Of a stretch of 64,000 nucleotides of DNA, positions 1 through 11,690 are shown piece by piece. The notes under the pieces are model-generated. The model searched no databases and was not told the origin of the DNA. It worked only from the letters and a program-made list of their open reading frames with translations. The DNA comes from Endocalyx cinctus (Eukaryota > Ascomycota > Sordariomycetes > Amphisphaeriales > Apiosporaceae). The stretch's first letter is position 1. Every line of letters starts with the position of its first letter. The stretch is from NCBI GenBank assembly GCA_001600455.1, contig BCKC01000006.1, positions 1,178,001 through 1,242,000 of the forward strand. Direction: 5' to 3'. The position numbers were made by a program, and so were the translations under genes.

Positions 1-1302
1 AAATGAATATCAAGTTAAGAATGATAATTACCAGCGCTTATCGATCAGGATACTCACGTTCAAAAACAGAATATAGGGTGGGGTGGTCTTGTAGATTCTG
101 GCCGACTCCAGGTAGGTCAACAATAACTGGTATACCAAGATTCTGAAGAGGTCTTGCTGGCCCGATACCCGATAACTGAAGTATCTGTGGAGAATGTGGC
201 GCGCCAGCTGCAATAATAACCTCTCTCGAAGCACCTACACTTTGAGCCTCACCCGTTGACCGATTTATATATTCAACCCCAATGGCAATATTCCCATCGA
301 AAAGTATCTTATTGACGGACACTTCAGTGACTAACTGGTAGTTTGCCCTGGAAGAGACACGAGAGTAGTGAGCGATACGTGCATAGCTCCGAGTCTCGTC
401 TTTCGGATCTAATGAACTAGGAGACCAGAAAACGCCTCGTTTAACGCCGCCATTAGGGTCTGCAGGCGTGGAGATGCCCTGGCTGTGCCAGGCACGGAAG
501 AAATTCTCTATGATAAGTTTTTGTTAGCATTAAAGGCAAAGGACTTAATTACTAGCTTCTGCACTGACTTATCTCTCTCCACTGGAAGACTGGGAAGGAG
601 GATTGGACCGGCCCGCCTGAGCCGTGAACGGAGCCTTCAGCGCGGATATCAAATTCATGGGAGAATTCTCTAGCGGGCGGTGTGAAGTTCTCGCTCTATT
701 ATATCCTCTCATCAGCAATCAGCCTTTCATGGTTTTAGTGAAAGTTGGGTCTATTTATCATAGCTAACGGACCTTTTTGAAGTATGGAAGCAGTCCTGAC
801 CAGCCCCAGCCATGGTTACCTAGTGCTTCCCACCCATCATAGTCTACGGCTGCACCTCGGTCGAAGAACATGCTATTTACAGTCGTGCCGCCACCAACCA
901 CAGCTCCGGCAGGGACTTGAAACGAGGCGTTGTGTAACTCTTTCTGTGGCGTGCTGGCGAGGTCAAATACGTATGGCGTTGTCGAGAAATTAAGTAACCC
1001 TGGAACTAGTACGAATGGTTCCTCTTGGTCGAATGGGCCATACTCGAGTACAAGAACTGACACTGGAAATTTTACAGTAAGATTTCAGCCCGTTGCAAAT
1101 AATTCTTGCCACGATGATAAATATTGGTACAACACACACCATTTAGATTCTCGGACAATCGATCAGCAACGGTGAGCCCACTTGTTCCGCCTCCGACGAC
1201 AATGAAATCGTACACGAGCATCGGCGGACGAATTCCCATACCGATGGCAAGGCTATTGGACATATAGCCAAATAAAACTAAATAGAGAGACACGCGACCC
1301 AT
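1..1302 (-). CDS. Secreted GMC-family flavin oxidoreductase, 5' part (runs off left edge)
   Basis: FAD-dependent glucose-methanol-choline oxidoreductase (aryl-alcohol oxidase/choline dehydrogenase-like); the substrate cannot be told. The start at 1302 opens a hydrophobic leader, then the Rossmann FAD motif VVGGGTSG in exon 1 (1302-1140). Exons 2 (1062-773), 3 (695-569) and 4 (507-58) splice cleanly: LSENLN joins VSVLVLEYG, YFKK joins SENFTPP, and FQWREIK joins NFFRAWH. The third intron has a perfect GCTAAC branch site. Exon 2 carries the GGGTTVNSMFFDRG motif and exon 4 the GMC signature 2 region (AAGAPHSPQILQLSGIG). A GTGAGT donor at 57 begins a fourth intron that leaves the window, so the C-terminal substrate domain with the catalytic His is not seen. 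The several stops in the raw frames lie in introns, so the visible part looks intact. Exon joins were made by eye from family conservation. Confidence 0.88.
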
Positions 1303-4300
1303 TTCTGAATATATATATTAAAATATCGATACTTTTTTTTTTCTTTTTTTTTTCTATCAGGTAGTTAATTAATAACTGGTTATAATGAAGCTGGCATCTA
1401 TATTGGTATATCTTAAAAACTCTCGGAAATTCATATGAACAGCTCCTCACTTCTTCTCTACCCCGCCTCCCAGATTTATCCAAGCCGGTATTTCCCTGCA
1501 AAAGGACCTATATAAACTTGGGTCAACTCAGGATTCTGTGTCACCGGTAGACTTTGGAATTTCTTTATCATGATTTTGTTATGGACACCTGCTTTGTTGT
1601 ATTGACGAATTTATAATTCTAATTGATAGCTCAAGGCATCAACACCGTATTGAATGCCCGACATACTCGGAAATCTGTTTTAGACAATGGTAAGTTTCGG
1701 ATTAAGATACCTGGCTGTATCTCTAAGACGTACAACCGGCGTTTAGAAATAATTAATCATTTACTGTTTCAATCTTAGGATTTCCTAGTAATATTACAAA
1801 TGACGGTTAACTTATTTAAATATAATCAAACCATCTATTTAAGCAATATTATTAAGGTCGTGACTCGAGACAGGACTAAAATTAAGCGCTAGGTAGAAGG
1901 ACTGAAATGGAATGTCGAGGAATAACTCAACTAAACTTTGAAAACAAATCGCTTGAACCAATTCAACAAAAAGATACCATCATTTAACAACTTCTCGCCA
2001 CGTGCCTGCATATAATATCATTTGGATATCCTCAATGCACTCACTCCTTTCCTTGTTTTTTTTCCCTACAAGCGGGTGATGAGTTTCACTTACCATCAGT
2101 AATCAAATTCTTATATGGTATTTATGCTGCTCGATTATGTCCTATAGGAGATTGAGCCTGAGAAGCTTATCTGCCGTCAGCTCCAATTTACAATGACGGC
2201 AATCGTATGTTCTAACGACGTCTATACTAACGCTGGCTCCGTCGTTATGCAGAAGTGCAAATACTGCGGCCGCATATCGGCTAGCTGCCTGACTGAGCCC
2301 ATGATTTAACCATATACTTGACTACTCCGTACACAAAGATCAACGTGGAGACAGCTCTGAAAACGATGGGGCGGCATATCTGTCGATGACAAGTGACGTG
2401 GCGAGACACAGGCTCCCATCCTCTTTCTACTACGAGGGACGGTCCATATTCAACGCAAAGACCCCGGGGGCGTTTGTCGAGTACGTCTTAGTAGCTGAAC
2501 TGATTGGGTGGTGCACCAGCATAAGGACCAACAGTACCTAGCGCACGGTGAATAAATACAATGAAGGGTGAACTATAAATGTAGTATGATAGGAAAGAGG
2601 ACTATATTTGCGGGTTGATACGTATCTACGTATATACGATAGCTATGTGCCTTACGTCCATCCTAGTCTCCTTCGGTCTGATGAGACGTGAAGGTAATTA
2701 ATAATCTGGGGACCAAAAAAGGATTTGTGTAAAAACCATGTAAAGTACGTACCATTTTGTGGGGGTTGTCGGTGGTGTCATAGATTGCCTGGCGATATCC
2801 TAAAGGTATAACTAACCGGTCCTGTATCCCGATACCCAGGGATATGAGGAAGGAGTATTCAGCAGCGTGACAGCGTGACAGCGTCGAAATAAAGGACCAC
2901 ATCAGGGTCGGGTTCATAAAAGTTTCCCCGGTATCTTTAACACTCTTATAAGAGAGTATGAATATGAGCTAGCTATAAGGCCGCAGTACGATTTATAGAG
3001 CTCAGAAGAACCCGCTCACAGTAATTTCTTATAGCCGATAAACAATAATAACAGGATTCGTGGATCAATGTATTCCATTAATACTCTCACGTCGATTTTA
3101 AGGCTATTTTGAGGACTAATTAGCCAGTGTGCTGTCCCTATTTGAGACTGTCTAGCGCCATCTCGCCATAATCTAGCTAATTATTGAAGCCGACATTATC
3201 TTGAGGATGCCGTTGGATTATATAACGACAATAGGTGTATGTAATTACATGAAGGAGGGATTTGGGGTGCAAGGCATTTTTCTAAATGAATATATAATAT
3301 AAGAGTGTTAGAGCTTATGGATGTGGATTGGGAGCTTGGCATTCATATAGAACGTAATTACTATGCAAATACTTCATTGAATTAGGGCTTAAGGATCTAT
3401 CTACTTCTATGAATCCAACGGGAGCTCAGCACCTTATTTATAATGCTTCCTGAGCTGGTAGTATATAATTACAGGATTGGTCAATCTCTCAGACCGGGTT
3501 GGTAAGCTTGATTCCACCCCCTAATTTTACGTATCCGATACCAGGTCCCATTCAGTCCCACTTTCTCCGTCACATACAATTAGACAAAGATGACCGGAAT
3601 GTAAGCTCAAGGCTCGGTTCCCCTATACTTCGTAACACAGCTGAGAGGGACATTCACTATATATTCCAGACAATATAAGCCCTCAAGTTATTCGTACAGT
3701 TACGTGTTCGACCGAAAGTGATGACTTCTGGAGAAATTGTAAGAGAATGTGATACGCTGGAGTGTATGGTAGCGCAGTTATGTAGACAGCTTAACAGTGG
3801 GACAGGGGTATAGTTTAAGAGTCGAATAGTTCTTGCATTAATTCTTGACCTTTTTATTCTACCTTGGAGGCGAAAACATTCACTTTATATAGACGTATCC
3901 CGCTGGGGCTACCCTCCGGGTAGCCGTGGGCACGCACTATAAATTCTACGATAACCAGGACCCCTCACAGAAATTTCTTGTAATCACTGTATGCTATTAG
4001 GAGTCAACGAGGCGTTGAAAGGCCTCTCTAGGATCCTCGTGGACTCTCCTGTTAATTTCCCTACACGGCCCCAAAATTCCTCGTCAGGAGTACAGGTCAC
4101 TGGCCAAAAGATGAAGTAAATTTGCCGCGCATTAGTTTCAGCTTTCCGCCTTAATTCTGTTGTATCATCATCGTTTGCGGGTTTCAATAACAATTACATA
4201 TAAATCGGTGTTGTTTGAGTTAATTAAGGTGGAGTCATAATTATTCGGGACTCGAGGAAGACGGTTATATTAGCCATTCAACAATCAAAAATACGGCATA

Positions 4301-4824
4301 GTTAACATTATGTAGCCTCCAGCTGTATATATATCGTATAAAATATCGTCAAGCTCGAACTTCATTTCCAATTTCCGCGCCACCTCTCTTTTACCCATTA
4401 AATAAGTAGGTGTGAGAAGCAAAATCTAGTAATTGACTACGATTAGGTGTGAATAGAAGGCCTGGTATATTATGGCGTATTAGACTAGAATAGGAGACTT
4501 GCGACTGTAGAGAAGGGATACGAAGTAACTGTTCTCACTTTCACCTTAGTATAACGAGTATACATAGGTATGAATTGAAGCTGTTTTTCATTCTGCGTAA
4601 GTGCGAGGCACCATTATTATAATTAAACCAATGCAGATGGTCCACCTAGTTAGTTATTGATTGTCAAAATAACTAAGAAGAGCCTTAGTTTCGATAAAAT
4701 ACCCCTTTCGCCTTCATACATCACAGGGGGGGAAATGAAAAAGACCTTTATCTCCTTCGATCTTGTCTCTTTTCTTTTATATAATTAATGAAAGTTGCCG
4801 CCCCTTCTCGACCAAAAATAATCA
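1303..4824. other. Gene-poor intergenic stretch
   Basis: About 3.5 kb without a supportable gene. It is AT-rich with many short stops in all frames. A slightly more GC-rich patch at about 2150-2520 contains a short Cys-containing open stretch, but it has no recognisable domain. A TACTCCGTAC word lies at 2323-2332. A short direct duplication of a GTGACAGC unit lies near 2865-2885. Nothing else could be supported. Confidence 0.6.
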
Positions 4825-5067
4825 TCAGTATCTTGCGGGAGGCTTATACGGCTTCCAGCCAGGTGGGATCTTCTGAAATCGGGTAGGCATTGGACGGGGC
4901 ACGAACACCTGGGTGCTGTAATACGGAGGCGGCACGTCTTCGTCTGAGGCTAGCATATCCCAATATTCGTATTGGTGGGTTTTGCAGTATCTTTGCAAGC
5001 AGTACTCCTCGTTGAATTCCATCTTGCACTGACCATATTTTTGGGTCATTGCCGGGCAGAGAGGCAT
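4825..5067 (-). CDS. Small Cys/His-rich hypothetical protein (80 aa)
   Basis: Not assigned to a named family. The ORF begins with ATG at 5067 and encodes 80 residues. The N-terminal half has the pattern C-x9-C-x8-C-x4-C-x2-H (Cys4, Cys14, Cys23, Cys28, His31, approximate), which resembles small zinc-knuckle motifs of the kind CxxxTxxGxxC...CxxH. The C-terminal half is acidic and then rich in Pro, Tyr and Arg, ending in PPARY. There is no signal peptide and no transmembrane segment, so a cytosolic or nuclear location is more likely than secretion. No introns are needed. It stands alone in gene-poor DNA. It could be a genuine small gene, an exon of a longer one, or chance; the ordered Cys/His spacing argues for coding. 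Confidence 0.4.
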   Translation of the reverse strand: MPLCPAMTQKYGQCKMEFNEEYCLQRYCKTHQYEYWDMLASDEDVPPPYYSTQVFVPRPMPTRFQKIPPGWKPYKPPARY

Positions 5068-6916
5068 CTCGTTACGTTATATGTGTGAAATATTTATAAA
5101 ACATGTACGAATGACACCATATGAAGCTTGCAATGAGGATATCTGTTTTTTTTTGTTTTTTTTTTGGCTGATTCGCACTTGTTGCTAAGGGACAGAAAGG
5201 AATATTATGGAGAGGGCGCTAGGGAAGGGAAGGAAGAAAATCCAAAGAGTTCTGAGGATAGTTTTTTTTCCCTATGTTATATCAAGTCATCCTCCTCGTG
5301 AAATCTTCTGATGGGTGATGTCAAAGAAAAAGCGTTTTGCTCCAGGTCATTCAGCAACGAACAACGCCACATCTAGGTGGGTATCTGTGCAGTGTTTCGT
5401 GTTATCAGTCTCCATGCGGGTATCCGTCAGGTATTCGTCTAGGATTTCCTTATATAACCAATCATCTCTTATCTACATGGTCTTGGCGTTGGAGAGAGTT
5501 GAGCTTTTGGTAATGAGGAAATATGTCACGATATGCAAAATACCTAGTAATTACTACCGCCAGAGTTGGTTACTAGAATTTTAAGCGTATCCTACATCGT
5601 CCTCCTAGTTCCACGGTAGGTGAAAATCGGATCCCTGCGCAAGGATCGATCGATTCCGTACATAATGATACGTAAGAAAGGAAGTCGAAAGAGCCATATC
5701 CACCGATCAAACCCCCTGTGAAGTTAACTCATCGTCTTGCACAAGCGAGCATGCTGCTTGCCTGCATGTTAAAAAGTTAAGAAGACTTACAAAGTTCCGA
5801 ATCTCCGATAATAGTCGAAGACAAAATAGCCTTAGTTTTATTTTATCTATTTATTAAAAATTAAGGAAGGAGAACACTCTAATCGAGGCCGAAAGAGAGG
5901 AGCAGTGAGAAGCCTTCTTAGGAACCATGATAATACACGTAATCCACGAGGAAGGATAAAATCAACACAGCAGGCAGAAAATAACTCCTCTTTGATACCA
6001 ATAGCTTTATCAAGCTCTATGTATTAATGTATTTGCTCCGCTCTTTCCGGGCTAGGAGAAGGGACCGGGTAATAATATATCGTCATCCAAGCCTTTTTCT
6101 TCTGCCAATTGGAGAAGTTGGTGTCCCATATCCGTGTATATATACACTCGCTTGTGAAAAACTCCTTGAAGAAAGAAATAGGGTTGGCCGCGCTCGTGTC
6201 GTACACGTAGCACGTAAGATATTATTATTTAACATATTCTGATAAAAGCAAGTGCTCGACAACGATATACTACAACCAGATAATTTAAAATAAGCTGTTC
6301 ATCAATATATCGCCAGCTGCAAAGTATATTTCTTGAATACTGCGACCCAATGCTTTTCTTTATGCTCGAGATTGTCCCCTACCCGGATTTATCGTTATAA
6401 GTAGCTTGATTTGTGCATTGCAATATAGTTCGAGAGAAGATAATTACATATATTAATTGCTATTCTTAGAGACGTCAGGATATATAAGCATATTAATTAT
6501 ATTACGCTTTCGCCAGTTAATATGCTTACTAACCCCAGCCTTTAAATTTTCCATAGTTGAATAAATTGTATAACTAATCGTGATGACAACCATTAGCTAT
6601 AATATTATTTAAAATCTCTCGAGCCAGGAGTATTACTCTACATATTGACTTACTCCTTGGACAGCTGACATAGAATCTTGTAAGAAAGGTGGTCTACCAG
6701 AGTGAGGGTACGGCCGCATGATACCAGATAGGTAAGAGTAGGGCTCAACAATACATTGATTCCTGGCTCCCTCTCCATACAAAATATATGGGAGGGGGGC
6801 CATATATGTATATAAATCGGTTATATCTCAAGTAACATAGTAACATAGACCTGTGGGGCTTCAATCTGCACACCCTATATCAATCAGCTCCAAGTGCGAG
6901 ATGAAGGAAAAAAAAA
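5068..6916. other. Intergenic, AT-rich, no supported gene
   Basis: Open frames here are short and lack recognisable domains or plausible splice partners. There is a T-rich tract at about 5146-5164 and many TATA-like words. Nothing was supported in this stretch. Confidence 0.5.
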
Positions 6917-6935
6917 GGGGGGGGGGGGGGGGGGG
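6917..6935. repeat. Homopolymer G run
   Basis: A run of 19 G directly after an A run. Together with the G run on the far side of the N gap it marks a stretch that short reads would handle poorly. Confidence 0.9.
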
Positions 6936-6961
6936 ATCCTGCGGGGAGGTAGGATCCTTAC

Positions 6962-7123
6962 TGGTCACCGAAACTCCAAACAAAGGGCTGAGATCCGTCT
7001 TCAGGCCAATCGGCCGGGTTGTTAAACTGACGTGTATCCCAGATGGTTTCGTACATCAGCTGCGGCACCGGAACTGGGTGGCTCGCTGGGCATCGACCCA
7101 TAGAATCGAAGGTACCGTTGACA
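6962..7123 (-). pseudogene. DUF1996-domain gene fragment abutting the assembly gap
   Basis: Read on the minus strand away from the gap, 54 codons match the middle of the fungal secreted DUF1996 domain: CP-SHPVPVPQLMYETIWDT, then WPEDGSQPFVWSFGD. The frame ends at a good donor (GTAAGG at 6961), so this may be one internal exon. The next expected block (the GYGQHGDY-type segment) was not found between 6400 and 6960, and the 5' part is hidden by, or lost at, the N run. The fragment is therefore either a truncated relic or a gene broken by misassembly. The domain identity rests on my memory of the family consensus, not on a search. Confidence 0.6.
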
Positions 7124-7178
7124 NNNNNNNNNNNNNNNNNNNNNNNNNNNNNNNNNNNNNNNNNNNNNNNNNNNNNNN
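7124..7178. other. Assembly gap (55 N)
   Basis: Run of N of about 55 bases. The true length is unknown. ORFs read through it are artefacts. Confidence 0.99.
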
Positions 7179-7194
7179 GGGGGGGGGGGGGGGG
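7179..7194. repeat. Homopolymer G run at gap edge
   Basis: Sixteen G immediately after the N run, followed by AAGGGGG. It mirrors the G run at 6917-6935 and probably caused the gap. Confidence 0.9.
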
Positions 7195-7733
7195 AAGGGG
7201 GACATCCACTGGAACGGATTCTAGTATCATCCATTGTTCCCCAGTAATTAATTACGACAAGATAAATAGCACCTACCTAGATTATCCCATAACTACACAT
7301 ACGTCCAACATGCAGATGCTGATATCGTCACGAGCTTGTTGAAGTACAACTAATTATGTCAAAGATAATGACCGGTTGGGTTGAGGACTAATATGACGCT
7401 CTGTCATGAGTATCATAATTAAAATGATAGGGCGACTTATGGCTATCATCAGGATGGCCGGGCTCGGATATAAGTTGAAGATGCGTGTAGATGAAGTGAG
7501 TAACAACATCAACAGATGGAGAAGAAGAATTGTCAAGCTTAGAGAGCTATATCGCAATGCAAAATATAGAAGTTTGATAACGGTGATCAGAGTTACTGAG
7601 TTAGTCAACACAGGCAATTACAAATTTAAGTACTTTAGAATAAGTATACAATTAATTTTTGTTTCTCTCTTTCAATTAATCATATAAACCCTCTACTATA
7701 TTAGTATAGACTCTAGAAAGAAAATCTTACTGT
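7195..7733. other. Intergenic between gap and MetRS 3' end
   Basis: AT-rich. Open frames on both strands at about 7354-7690 overlap one another and are hydrophobic or basic without domain features. No gene is supported. The 3' end of the methionyl-tRNA synthetase gene lies at 7734. Confidence 0.5.
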
Positions 7734-9739
7734 TTATACTACCATCTTCTCTATTTTCTCTGTCGTTTCTGTGACTTTCGCAGAATCTGCCTTTGCCTTG
7801 TTCTTGCGTTCCTTAGCGGCCTTTTTAGCAGCTTTTTTCTCTGCCTCTAATTGCTTCTGCTTCCTCGCTTCTTCCCCACCAAACTGTTCTCTCCACTCGT
7901 GCTCCTTCTCGGGGTCAATCCTGCTAAACAGGTATGATGGCTTACCAATCTTGTGACCGGGTTTGATTGCTGTACTGTTTTCCCAGGAGTCAGGGATGTG
8001 TGGTGTAGGATCGGTGTTGAGCTGTTCAAATATTCCTAGTATAGGTTGACCCTTAGAGTCGATACCACCCCCGCGCGCAGTTGTCGGCATGTATGGTTCT
8101 ACCATGCTTGCAAGAAGATGAATTTGATTCAAGGCCAACCCCACCACGGCGGCACAACGGTCCGGTTCCTCAGAAAGCAGTTTATTATCGAGCTTGTTGT
8201 CCTGTAAAAGTTTATTTCCTAGAGCAGAGAATTGGAGTGCTGCCGAGAGACCAGCTCGGAGCTTTACATTCTCCATCTGGGTAATGTACGATTGAAGAAG
8301 ATCTGACATTTCCTTCTTATGAGATTTCAGGTAGTCATCCGAGTACTTTGTCCAGTCCGGAACAACTGCATGATTGTTTACGTCAGTCAACCTGAGCCGA
8401 GAGTTCACATCGCAAAAACGCACTTACCTGAGCCATATTTAGCTACAACGAACTTGATAACACGATTGACAAAGTTGCCTAGATTCTTCAGAAGGTCGTT
8501 GTTGTTTGCGCCAATCAGTTCAGTCCATTGGAACTCCGAGTCTCCCGTCTCTGGGCGTCGTGACAACAAATAATACCTCCATACGTCGGATGGTATGCCG
8601 GTTATTTTTGCGTCGGTGCCGAACACGCCGATTCCCCTGGATTTGGAGAACTTAGAATTCTCATAGTTTAAGTACTCCGTCGTGGATAAATGGTGTACCT
8701 GAGTCCACTTTTCGCCAGTACCAAGCTGAGAGCCTGGAAATATGATGGTGTGGAACTGGACGTTATCTTTACCCATGAACTGATAAAGTTTCACGTTGTC
8801 GGGATTTTTCCACCACTTTTCCCACTGGTCCGTGTACGTGGCAGTTATGGATACGTAGCCAATACAAGCATCGAACCACACATACATAACCTTTTCTTCG
8901 TAACCAGGAAGGGGTACAGCAGTGCCCCATTTCAAGTCACGTGTGATACCCCTAGGCTTCAAGCCCTTATCGATCCACGATTGCGTGATATGAATGCAAT
9001 TAGCTGACCACTTCCCAGTAGTGCTAGCTTCGTTGAACCATTCAACAATCTTCTCTTTCAGCGCATCGAGGCGAATGTATATATGTTTGGTCTCTCGCTT
9101 GATAGGTGAGGCGCCATCGAGCTTACAGCGGGGGTTGATGAGAAACCCGGTGGCGGTCGGTTCTACATCGGTAGCGTTTGCATCAGTGCTGGTCGACGCG
9201 TGTTCGGGTTCGAGAGGGTCTAGCAAGTTGCCACACTTGTCGCACTGATCTCCACGTGCGCCGAGGTCATGACATATACTACATTCTCCTTCGACATAGC
9301 GGTCTGCTAGGAACGACTTATGCGTTTCACAGTACGGCTGGACTGTGGTCTTCTCCTCTAAGTAACCGTTTTGGTGCAGCTTTAGAAAGATATCTTGGGC
9401 GATTTCGGTTTGCTCCTTCGTCGGCGTGCGTCCAAATTTATCGAAGGCAATATTAAAAAAGTCATAAACTTCGGAATGTATCTTGTGGTATTTGTCGCAT
9501 AGCTGCTTAGGAGTAACGCCCTCGTCGATGGCTTTCGTCTCAGTGGCGGTACCGTATTCATCGGAGCCACATATGAAGAGAGTTGGATTACCTCGAGATT
9601 TGGAAAATCGAGAAAACACATCAGCTGATAAAACGGAGCCAATGATATTTCCGAGGTGGGGTATGTTATTCACATAAGGAAGAGCGCTGGTAATGAGGAT
9701 ATTGCGTTTTCCATCTTGAGGAAGAATAGGGTCCGCCAT
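7734..9739 (-). CDS. MES1: Methionyl-tRNA synthetase, cytosolic
   Basis: Class I aminoacyl-tRNA synthetase that charges tRNA-Met with methionine in the cytosol. The ATG at 9739 gives MADPILPQ followed at once by the catalytic fold. The HIGH-equivalent is HLGN (about residues 28-31), the zinc knuckle is CSIC...CDKC (about 153-169), and the KMSKS-equivalent is KFSKS (about 363-367). The anticodon-binding helical domain follows. Exon 1 is 9739-8428 and exon 2 is 8365-7734. The 62-nt intron (8427-8366) has GTAAGT, a CTGAC branch site and a TGCAG acceptor, and joins KYGS to VVPDW. The 647-aa product lacks the N-terminal GST-like Arc1-binding domain of yeast Mes1 and ends in a Lys/Ala-rich tail, which may bind RNA. 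An upstream acceptor (CTCAG) would break the frame, so it was not used. Confidence 0.96.
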
Positions 9740-10619
9740 AACGACGTATTTTCCCCTTCGACAATAATAACTGAAAAAAAAACCAAAAACAGATGAGGGA
9801 TATGGGTAGAAATCGGAAAGATTGAAAAAAAGACTTTGTTCGAAAAGACGAGTAAAGGAGTGATTTCTACTGCTGTATGTATACTGTAACTATCATATAT
9901 AGCACCTAGTATATATCACCCATGAGTCACTGTTGGGCTTTTGTGTATCCTTCAAACAGACAAAAGAAGAGCGATAGTCGGATAGGTGGGATGATGGCAG
10001 GTACATAGATACTTACCTAGGGGAGCTAGGTAGTAGATGTAAATGAGATAGAGGGGCTGAGGGGTAGAGGGGTATCAAATTTATCGATAACATCACGTGC
10101 TAGAAGTACCTTTGAAAATCGGGCGGTAACCTTGGAACCTTAGTACCTGCTGCCTCTTACCTAGGCTGCTAGGCTAGCTGGCAGCTGGCAGGCTGGATAC
10201 CTTGTAGATCGGTTATAAGAATATCGCTATAAAGCGGGGCTAGTCACCAATTTGTCTACACTATACAAACCTACATCTAAGTCCAGTGTTACTGTACGAT
10301 TATTACACATGGATGCGTATCACTCAGCCACCCCAGTCATTGGGGTCTTAATTACAGATGGATCCTACGAGTCACAAGTCATGGACATCTAGAAGTCCAG
10401 GTTTAGGGATGGTTATTGCGAAACTGTTTCGCGGGGGTTTCTTTTTTCCTTTTTTTTTATAACTCTCGGTTATAAAATTGAAGCCGTACGATTCAATTTA
10501 CGGCTTATATATCCAATTATATGTTCTCCCCAGTAAGTTGGTTATCGTAACCCAGACCCGGAGTTACTTTGGTAGTGAGCGAAAATGCGTCATAGAAGGA
10601 AAGATATTTGGAGTATTAA
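9740..10619. other. Upstream region of MetRS, no gene seen
   Basis: This holds the MetRS promoter and 5' leader. It contains TACCTAGG-like words at about 10014-10035 and 10160-10175, and AT-rich DNA. Open frames near 10478-10730 have no coding features of their own; the far end overlaps the decayed gene on the minus strand. Confidence 0.5.
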
Positions 10620-11690
10620 CTACGACGAGATTCGATTATTCGCCATCTTCGAGTGTGACTCAATGTATTGACTTATTGAGCACTTCCAATGGGAGAGGGT
10701 GCAGCCATTATGGCGCTCAACGCTTGATCTGACCTTACAGTGACAGAAACTGTTTCCTCTGTTCATTACTTTGAGTTCCCATATAATTTTGGCATCCTTC
10801 GAGGCTTGATACGACACTTTTCATCTCCTTGGAAATCTATGTTTGCATGATTAATGTTCTCCTTTGACCTGTCAAATAACCCATTGGCTTTCACATAGCC
10901 GATATCTACATACGCCACCAGGGCCTAGTAGTGAGCAACAACAGTCTGGATTGAGGTAGGAGCTACTAGTTGCTCAAGTACGTGAAGTGATGCCTCGTGC
11001 CTATCCAGCTTGCATTTGAGCCGTATGCCAGGAAACTTGGACATTCCCCATCCGTTGTAACCATAGGGCCTATTCGTAATGTATGTGAGAAACGGCCAGG
11101 CCTCATAATAGTTTCCCTGTCTCGCTACCACCATCTACTAAGACTTGGTGGGAATCGCTACTCGGCTGGTTATATTTAGCCCCCACGTCTGCGTAGATGG
11201 GGGAGGAGTTAAAGCTATCAGTCACATGGTTTTCCATTGCTTCCCACCAGCCACCTCTCCGTTCCTAGTTAATCCAACAAAGCTCTGCATACGTGAGGAC
11301 ATGACCAAACTCACTAACTACGATAGATAATGTAGTCATCCACGGAGTCACTACATTGAGAAGACTAATCCCGCTTGCGCCATCTGTCCTGGTATTGGCA
11401 GCAATGTTGGCTCCTGAACCAAGAAATTCGTCTTGTGCCAAGGGCCATTGCCATTATCCGAGTTGAACGACAGGTCACTAGCTCAGCATCTCCGGTCGGT
11501 CACAAAGCACTGATATGCAAATTCAAGTGCCTCGATAGCCGCGTCGGTAAGTGGATCGCTCGAGGCTTTGCAAATTCGAAAGTGACGCGAGTCTCTGTAG
11601 CTACTACCTCTGGGTTCCACAGCTGAATTTGATGTAAATTCCGCGGGAGGAGCAGCATTGACCGAAATTGCAATGCTGTTCACACAATGT
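10620..11690 (-). pseudogene. Decayed secreted metallopeptidase-like (EFGH motif, DUF6055-type) gene
   Basis: Translating the minus strand piecewise gives a continuous protein-like track broken by stops and frame changes. In order: DAAIEALEFAYQCFVTDRRC then stop; ASDLSFNSDNGNGPWHKTNF; a frame change; VTPWMTTLSIVVSEFGHVLTY...CWIN then stop; GGWWEAMENHVTDSF and YADVGAKYNQ; a frame change; NYYEAWPFLTYIT...LHVLEQL..P..IQTVVAHY then stop; ALVAYVDIGYVKANGLFDRS; then a SVTVRSDQALSA segment. This resembles fungal secreted proteins with an HEFGH zinc motif, here SEFGH, so the first His is gone. Three in-frame stops are explained by TGG to TGA, CAG to TAG and TGG to TAG, all C:G to T:A changes. The family name is from memory and uncertain; that this is a dead gene is well supported. 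Confidence 0.7.

Noticed and set aside
6853..7342. Open frames running through the N run on both strands
   Set aside because: They are joined by X residues and poly-Gly/poly-Pro from the G runs; only the DUF1996-like part is meaningful.
8367..8427. Earlier acceptor (CTCAG at about 8393) for the MetRS intron
   Set aside because: It creates an immediate stop; the later TGCAG keeps frame and restores VVPDW, with a good CTGAC branch site.
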